A stretch of DNA of 64,000 bases, taken from assembly GCA_023515745.1 (NCBI GenBank), contig JALECJ010000256.1:1116001-1180000 (forward strand). Direction: 5' to 3'. Under the pieces are notes generated by a model. That model was not told the origin of the DNA. It saw only the letters and a list, made by a program, of their open reading frames with translations, and ran no database searches. The stretch comes from Amoeboaphelidium protococcarum. Taxonomy: Eukaryota > Aphelidiomycota > Aphelidea. This document shows positions 58,988-64,000 of this stretch, one piece after another (positions within the stretch are counted from its first letter, which is position 1; each line of letters starts with the position of its first letter). The position numbers and the translations under genes were made by a program.

Positions 58988-61260
58988 ATGAAAGCATTAC
59001 AGCAACAGCAGTTGTATTTCCAAGAGGAGTCTTAAACCAGACACGCCGGAGTAACCTGCGAGCAGTTTTTTAATCTCACCTTGTGTACCGCACGGCCGCG
59101 ACTCTCTATCGTAGTTATGCATCTGATCCAATCACCAGCTCAGAAGTACACAGGGTAACCATTAAGCAGCGTTTGTTCGCTCTAAGGCATTGTTAATTAC
59201 TAACCAAATGGCTGGATATCTTCCTTAACATCTGACTGGCTGAAGTACAATGATTGCCGGATCCAACAGAATATTGTACTTTGTAAGAGCGTCTTTCCCA
59301 AAACTTGATTCATTATCTTCAAGTATACGGTGTATAGCCTGAATTGTATACACTAAATCTACTGGCAACAGACAGCAATGGATGGGAGGTAATCTTTAGC
59401 TACGACTTCGGTGATGCAACCAAGATTAAACATCGACAAAGTAATGGACATTGGCTATACTGCAAACTAAGAGATTGATGATTGTTGCACACAGTCCTTA
59501 ACCAATGGACTACAGAATCTCCCGACCAATTATCGCAGTTCATATGATTGACTCTTACAAATAGACTAAAGACGCATTCTCTTTTACAAGCACAACGGTG
59601 TTGTGGCAGCTGCTGAATAGCTAACGTATGGAACATTCAACTAGACTATCAGATAGTTGTGCTGTAATGCTTCTTTCTTCAGCATGCCATGGAACGATCC
59701 GATCAATGCAAGAAACTGTGTTCTCTCCTCTGTCTCCTCCCTCCTATCCCTATTCACTTATTGGACCATGACTATGTGCAGAATATCGTACGCCAAACTG
59801 CCACGTACATTGTAGACATTCTTCGCAAGCCTTGGTAGTACGATGACTCAAATGTCTTTATAATGTCTGGATTGCGCGCAATCGCTGTAAATCGAAAGAA
59901 CGGGTTCTCGACTGCTCCAACAGCGTAATCAATCTTTTAAATACCACAGCCATAGCAATACACAACAACACTGATATCATAAACGCCCTACATACTTACC
60001 AGTGCAAAATTAACGCCAGGAGCGGTCTAAAATCACCCTTACAAGCGAGTGATCACATTATCAGCATCCAGTGTTTTGCGCTGTTATCTCTTGCCAACAA
60101 TCAGCCATGGACAATCTTGGACTTATATTCTCTGAACTTGTAGCAGCGTCCAGAAGTGAGGCGTCTCACGTGCACACCGATCAAGAGCAGATTGAGGAAC
60201 AGTGACAAGCATCTGGGAGCATTTACAAGCGCACACGCTGTAAGTCGAGCCAGCAAGCATTAGCCATGATTCATCAAAAGAACACTGCTCGTGAGAACAT
60301 AACCATTGTCGGATACAATAGGATGCTAAGGTATGGGATGGACATGATGCCCAACAATATCGTACTCAGAGAGGAGACCAACGGCCGCAAAACTACAATA
60401 ATGTTTCTTACACACTTACTCACTACACAGTACTGCGCTTACGACAGACTGGGGATGCGACACATTAGACACCACAGAATTTCATGGCCAGCATATATCA
60501 GCTGTGTCATGCCACATACAGCATATATTCTCATATCATAGGAGCAATAGATATGTATTCAATAACTCTTGCATCCGTTTGAAGTAATGCATACTGGACA
60601 AGTAGCAAGGTCTTGCAACAACACACGCACACAATCAACCTAGAAACATTTACAACAGATTCAATTACCAAGAGCAATAGCAGCAACAATCAGCTGGACT
60701 ATACAACACTATACTTGCTAAAATCTGATTTAATACAGTGGTAAGACTTTCATAATCCAATGGCAGAAAGAAAGTGGACTGATGTTTGCAAACGGAACAA
60801 AACGACAGAGATTACGATGTCCCAACATGAGGCGTTCTGGATTACCAAGACAAAGCCAATGTAAAGCCACTTTAAAATTGATAGGATCAACCGGCAACAA
60901 CGCAAATTGCTACGACTAGTCAATGTATTGGCGCTGAATCATCGGGCCAGCGCCTTAATTTTAATTGAACAAAGACACGCGAGAGATTACACAATTGTGA
61001 TGCGTAATATATTCAGAGTCATCAGAAAGAGTCCATAGTTCGTACCTTGGTAGATCATTCGAAAAACAGATGGATATGGTCAGTTACCTGATAAGTTGGG
61101 TCGAGTCTACGCAATCACATCCTATTTGTTTCAACGCAAGCGCGCATTGCCGTTTGATTTTAGTCGATTTAACTCATACGTAGAAATTGATCCCTCCAAA
61201 CTTCTTGTGCCATATAGCATGTATTTGACGCGTCAAGAAATATATTATTCACTCATTTGA
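58988..61260 (+). other. Unresolved coding-like tract with overlapping TGA-free ORFs
   Basis: Several plus-strand ORFs look protein-like but change frame: 58988-59308 (106 codons, MKALQQQQLYFQEESQTRHA), 59308-59478 (GWEVIFSYDFGDATKIKH), 59689-60135 (148 codons, VFIMSGLRAIAVNRKNGFST), a frame ending at 60269 (SDHIISIQCFALLSLANNQP), and 60266-60937 (223 codons). They may be exons of one gene, or a decayed mobile element. I recognise no domain and cannot fix exon limits. TAA/TAG Gln codons are used throughout. Confidence 0.3.
60760..61260 (+). CDS. Hypothetical protein, possible last exon of the 59-61 kb tract
   Basis: 166 residues from ATG 60760 to TGA; the frame remains open upstream to about 60580. 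It is basic and soluble: RINRQQRKLLRLVNVLALNH, RNIFRVIRKSPQFVPWQIIR, KLGRVYAITSYLFQRKRALP and LVPYSMYLTRQEIYYSLI. Of the ORFs in this tract, this one has the most protein-like composition. It overlaps another open frame (60266-60937). Not recognised. Confidence 0.35.
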
Positions 61261-61270
61261 TGTCTTTTGA

Positions 61271-61695
61271 TCTCCAAGTTTCTCCAAATTGATGTTCCTT
61301 TAAATTTACCGCCATTTATCAGATGATCGGTCTTTAGTTTATGCTGCATTGAAAGCGGCGCATCTGGAGGTGGGGCTCTGGTACTAATGGCTAATGGCCA
61401 CACGAGACAAGATTGTAGATGAATGTGACATTAAAGAACTCGATATATCTCAATACACTGTAGCAGAAGGTTGGAAGAGAATGCTGATTCGAGAGCGGAG
61501 GAGTCTGCTGAGGAAGATCAATGCTTAATTTCAGTGATGGAAACGAAGAATATGTGTTCAATTGCTTTACAGCTTGTTTATGACTTTACGGCGCAAGTGA
61601 AGGATATTCAATCCATCCATGTCATCTATATGAGTGCCAGCACTGTGTACAAGAGTGTGCGGTCTGGCTTCCTAAATATAAATATTGAAAAGTGA
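61271..61695 (+). pseudogene. Frame-broken ORF fragments, unknown
   Basis: Three successive coding-like stretches sit in different frames: ISKFLQIDVPLNLPPFIR (ends TGA near 61325), LVYAALKAAHLEVGLWYQWL continuing MATRDKIVDECDIKELDISQ (to TGA 61535-61537), and ENADSRAEESAEEDQCLISV to TGA 61693-61695. A single-base shift near 61470 would join the last two. They look like parts of one protein broken by indels. The family is not recognised; an acidic linker before a helical tail occurs in some transposase-derived proteins. Confidence 0.3.
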
Positions 61696-61902
61696 AGGTT
61701 GGCCTATAAGAATACATTTTAAACTAACAGGAATGACAGTGTTTGGAAATAGAAAGTTACACATACACCATTAATATCAGCAATTATACAGTAACAAGTC
61801 CTTACTGATGAGCAGTTTTATATTGTGCAGTTTCCGCTACTTTGGCGGCCGCATTGTTCGATATCGGCCCTCGGTTCAGAACGGGCTCGTTTCAGCGACG
61901 TA

Positions 61903-61914
61903 GCGCGCGCGCTT
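61903..61914. promoter_or_regulatory. CGCGCGCGC-rich patch, related to the 15-mer
   Basis: GCGCGCGCGCTT core in a locally GC-rich stretch (61845-61925). It shares the CGCGCGCGCT core with the two 15-mers at 16662 and 30306 but not the GAAA flank. Confidence 0.25.
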
Positions 61915-62099
61915 CCTAATCCGGACAACCATTCACTCCTATAGCATAGTTAATATAACTCGCGAAACTCGAATACATATAATATTAGTGTCAATCGATA
62001 GATCGTTTTCTGAAACGGCAGATGAGATTATTCCCAAAGAAATTGATCAAGAACTGACCCGGTTGCCATTTGGTGGTGCCCGTTTCACTCAAGCCACGT

Positions 62100-63660
62100 T
62101 TCAGATCTGAAACAAAGTGTGGGGGAAGAATCAAACATTCCCACTGTCCCATATCACACTCTCTTCTTCTCTTATGATAACAATCGATTATTATACTCTT
62201 AAGTTCGCTATACATTCATCTCATCCGATATGCCTGTATGGTGTCCTAGCTACTTGCTTGAGTGATGGTTCTGGTGCTAGCTTGCTATCAGCTCAGTTTG
62301 GCTGTCTGTCTCCTCTCTCTACTCTGCACCTGAAACAATCCGTCTCCTGCTCGCTCGTTCCAGCTCTATGATGATGGTCTCTGGACAATCCTCTGGATCC
62401 TTACTGGTGAAGAATGCTGCTCCTCTACTGTGGTCCATGATGTCGAGCTGGTGTTTAATCGCTGTCCTTTTTGCTTGTCCCTCTCTCAATCACAAGATAC
62501 TGTTAAGACTCCCCCCTCTCTCTCTTTATCCATCTATGACTGACCTCTCAAAGCTACTCTCATGGCCATTGTCTCTAATCCGGTATGTATATATTTAACA
62601 GATTTAGCTCTTTTATTCATTTTATGTAGTTCTATGTGTGTAGGTTCATGCTACTTTGACTTATCAAGAATGCTGCTATGACAAGGTTCTGGCTGTGCCC
62701 CCAATTCATAATTGGTTGTAGCTGTTTTACTATACAAAAGCAATAGAAGAGGCTGGCTCCATGGGCGCTCTTCTTTATTAGTGATATCGCAACATGACTT
62801 TGGTGTCGACTGTGTTTGCTTTGCTCTCACAAGGTTTTGGGTGTCTGTGAAGTTGTTATTGTTGTTGTTTGCTTTTCTTTAACAAGGTTCATGCTATATG
62901 CAGTACCAACTTGGTGAGTCCTGATCTATGGTTTCATTTGATGCTTGTATCCGTCAGAGAACTACTGCCCTTTTGTGAATGGTCATTGACTTGAAACTGC
63001 TGACTGGTCATTGAGCCGCAGTACTATAATTGCTTGTAGAGTCAATTGATATCGTCTTCTGGTTTGCTGCTGGTTGATAAAGCTTAATGGAAAATGCCTC
63101 TCTGGCTCATTGTTCACAAGCTGAAAAGGCTGCTCTTTTACTAAGGATAATCAGACTTTGCTTGGTGTGTATGCTGACCATACACCCCTTCTTATTAAAC
63201 ATGGAACTCTATGCAATAACTCAAGTTATGCTGGTTCTTTAATCCCTGTTGTTAACACCGATTTGGAGAAAAAAGTCTCATATCGTTTATCTCTCTGACT
63301 GACTCTTACTCTATACTAGATAGAATATAATCTCTCTCTGCGTGTTAGTCGCCTGAAGACTTGTAATTGTCATTATTGTCTTGTATGACGTCTGTGTTGT
63401 AATGAAAAAACTACATCTGCTGCCTCTCATGAGTGCGGATTGTGCTGGCGACTAGCATTGAACTGTCTAATGCCCAACTGTAATACTGGAGTTAAAGTAT
63501 CCTAAAATATTGCTAGAATCCTTAAAAGAACGTGGTGATTCACCTATATATTAACTTAATAAGAATTGATGTCGTCATATCTAAAGCACCCATCCTTACA
63601 CTTATGGATGAGGTGATTATATAAAAAGCAACACAGAGTCCTCTGCTCTGTGCAAATGAG
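62100..63660. other. Region with decayed coding-like fragments, no intact gene
   Basis: CT-rich, with scattered short open frames interrupted by TGA. Examples: VVHDVELVFNRCPFCLSLSQ around 62430-62500 and TLLGVYADHTPLLIKHGTLC plus SYAGSLIPVVNTDLEKKVSY around 63155-63285. These could be remnants of a mobile element. A minus-strand 74-codon ORF (61991-62215) is also present. None can be called as a gene. Confidence 0.3.
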
Positions 63661-63668
63661 TAAATTAA

Positions 63669-64000
63669 ATGAAAAGTTGTAATTACAGTCCTGATTGTAC
63701 ATCTACTACCTTGTCAAAGATCTCACTTCTGGGAGTCTCGTCCGCTGGTCAAGAAGCTGGTCGGAGGAGCTTGTGCTGGTCTGTGGTGCTGGCGTGTGCT
63801 ATGGAAGCATCAGAGGTTGTGTTTCCATGCCATCAGACCATCAGCTTCTAAGTTTGTGAGTATTTAGTTGGCGCTATGAGGATTGAGGTTGCAAAGTCCA
63901 GGATATCAGCCGAAAATATGGCTTTGAAGTATAGAAAGCTCCTGGTAGCATGGCGTCTAATTGCTGGCGCTTCAAAAAAGAACTTGGCCAGCCTCGCCGC
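63669..64000 (+). CDS. 3'-partial ORF, unknown
   Basis: Open from ATG 63669 to the window edge (110 codons, one TAA). It begins MKSCNYSPDCTSTTLSKISL and ends MALKYRKLLVAWRLIAGASK onward, a basic helix-rich stretch that looks coding. The first half is less convincing. A GTGAGTATTTAG at 63855-63866 lies within it and could be splice-related. Not recognised. Confidence 0.3.

Noticed and set aside
1-64000. Ciliate macronuclear or organellar origin
   Set aside because: No telomeric repeats or tiny chromosomes; spliceosomal introns and an opisthokont-type gene set (Dbf2/Sid2 kinase, UBE3A with AZUL finger, COA3, Kre9-like proteins) fit better with a fungus-related nuclear genome.

Overview
This window is eukaryotic nuclear DNA that uses a variant genetic code. 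TAA and TAG both read as glutamine and TGA is the only stop. The reassigned codons lie at glutamine positions of conserved proteins: the TBP C-terminus (TAA at 6814-6816), the LQDMGH segment of GTP cyclohydrolase II (TAG at 49097-49099), and dozens more in the HECT ligase, paladin, the kinase and others. The predicted genes run to TGA. Genes are dense, on both strands, and mostly intronless. The few introns are short (about 42-90 nt) with GTAAG/GTATG/GTGAG donors and AG acceptors. Gene content (UBE3A-type HECT ligase, Dbf2/Sid2-type kinase, COA3, NOL10/ENP2, RRP36, VPS37, SEH1, U2AF35, MFSD1, NCLX, TMC, a fungal-type monofunctional GTP cyclohydrolase II, secreted Kre9/Knh1-like beta-sandwich proteins and a Crinkler-like NTPase) points to an opisthokont on or near the fungal side. 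An early-diverging fungus or an aphelid-like lineage would fit, but that placement is inference.

Layout. 1-8.3 kb: a partial unknown gene, a type II membrane glycosyltransferase-like protein, a TMC channel with a RAD18-type zinc finger at its N-terminus, TBP, and a phosphoribosyltransferase-like protein. 8.4-16.6 kb: paladin, VPS37 and COA3 on the minus strand, U2AF35 on plus, and a GNAT-like protein on minus. 17.2-24.2 kb (plus): a secreted protein, an MFSD1-like transporter, an unknown protein, and a UBE3A-type ligase. 24.4-32.2 kb: a 1.9-thousand-residue coiled-coil protein diverging from an ACSF3-type acyl-CoA synthetase. 32.3-39.5 kb (minus): four secreted Kre9-like proteins, two of them nearly identical over about 807 bp. 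39.9-40.5 kb: three 175-bp tandem repeats with nested palindromes. 40.6-57 kb: a mitochondrial membrane protein, NOL10/ENP2, an NCLX exchanger, a dCTP deaminase with three introns, GTP cyclohydrolase II, RRP36, a small secreted protein, SEH1, a Dbf2/Sid2 kinase and an F-box-like protein. 57.2-64 kb: an accessory region with a decayed Crinkler-like NTPase and several coding-like but broken or unresolved ORFs.

Most genes are unrelated housekeeping genes, not an operon. The exceptions are the tandem secreted family (32-39.5 kb, with a relative at 17.2 kb), which looks like a locally expanding cell-surface gene set, and the decayed 57-64 kb tail. All translations were read by eye under the TAA/TAG=Gln, TGA=stop code. 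Annotation with the standard code would shatter nearly every gene here.
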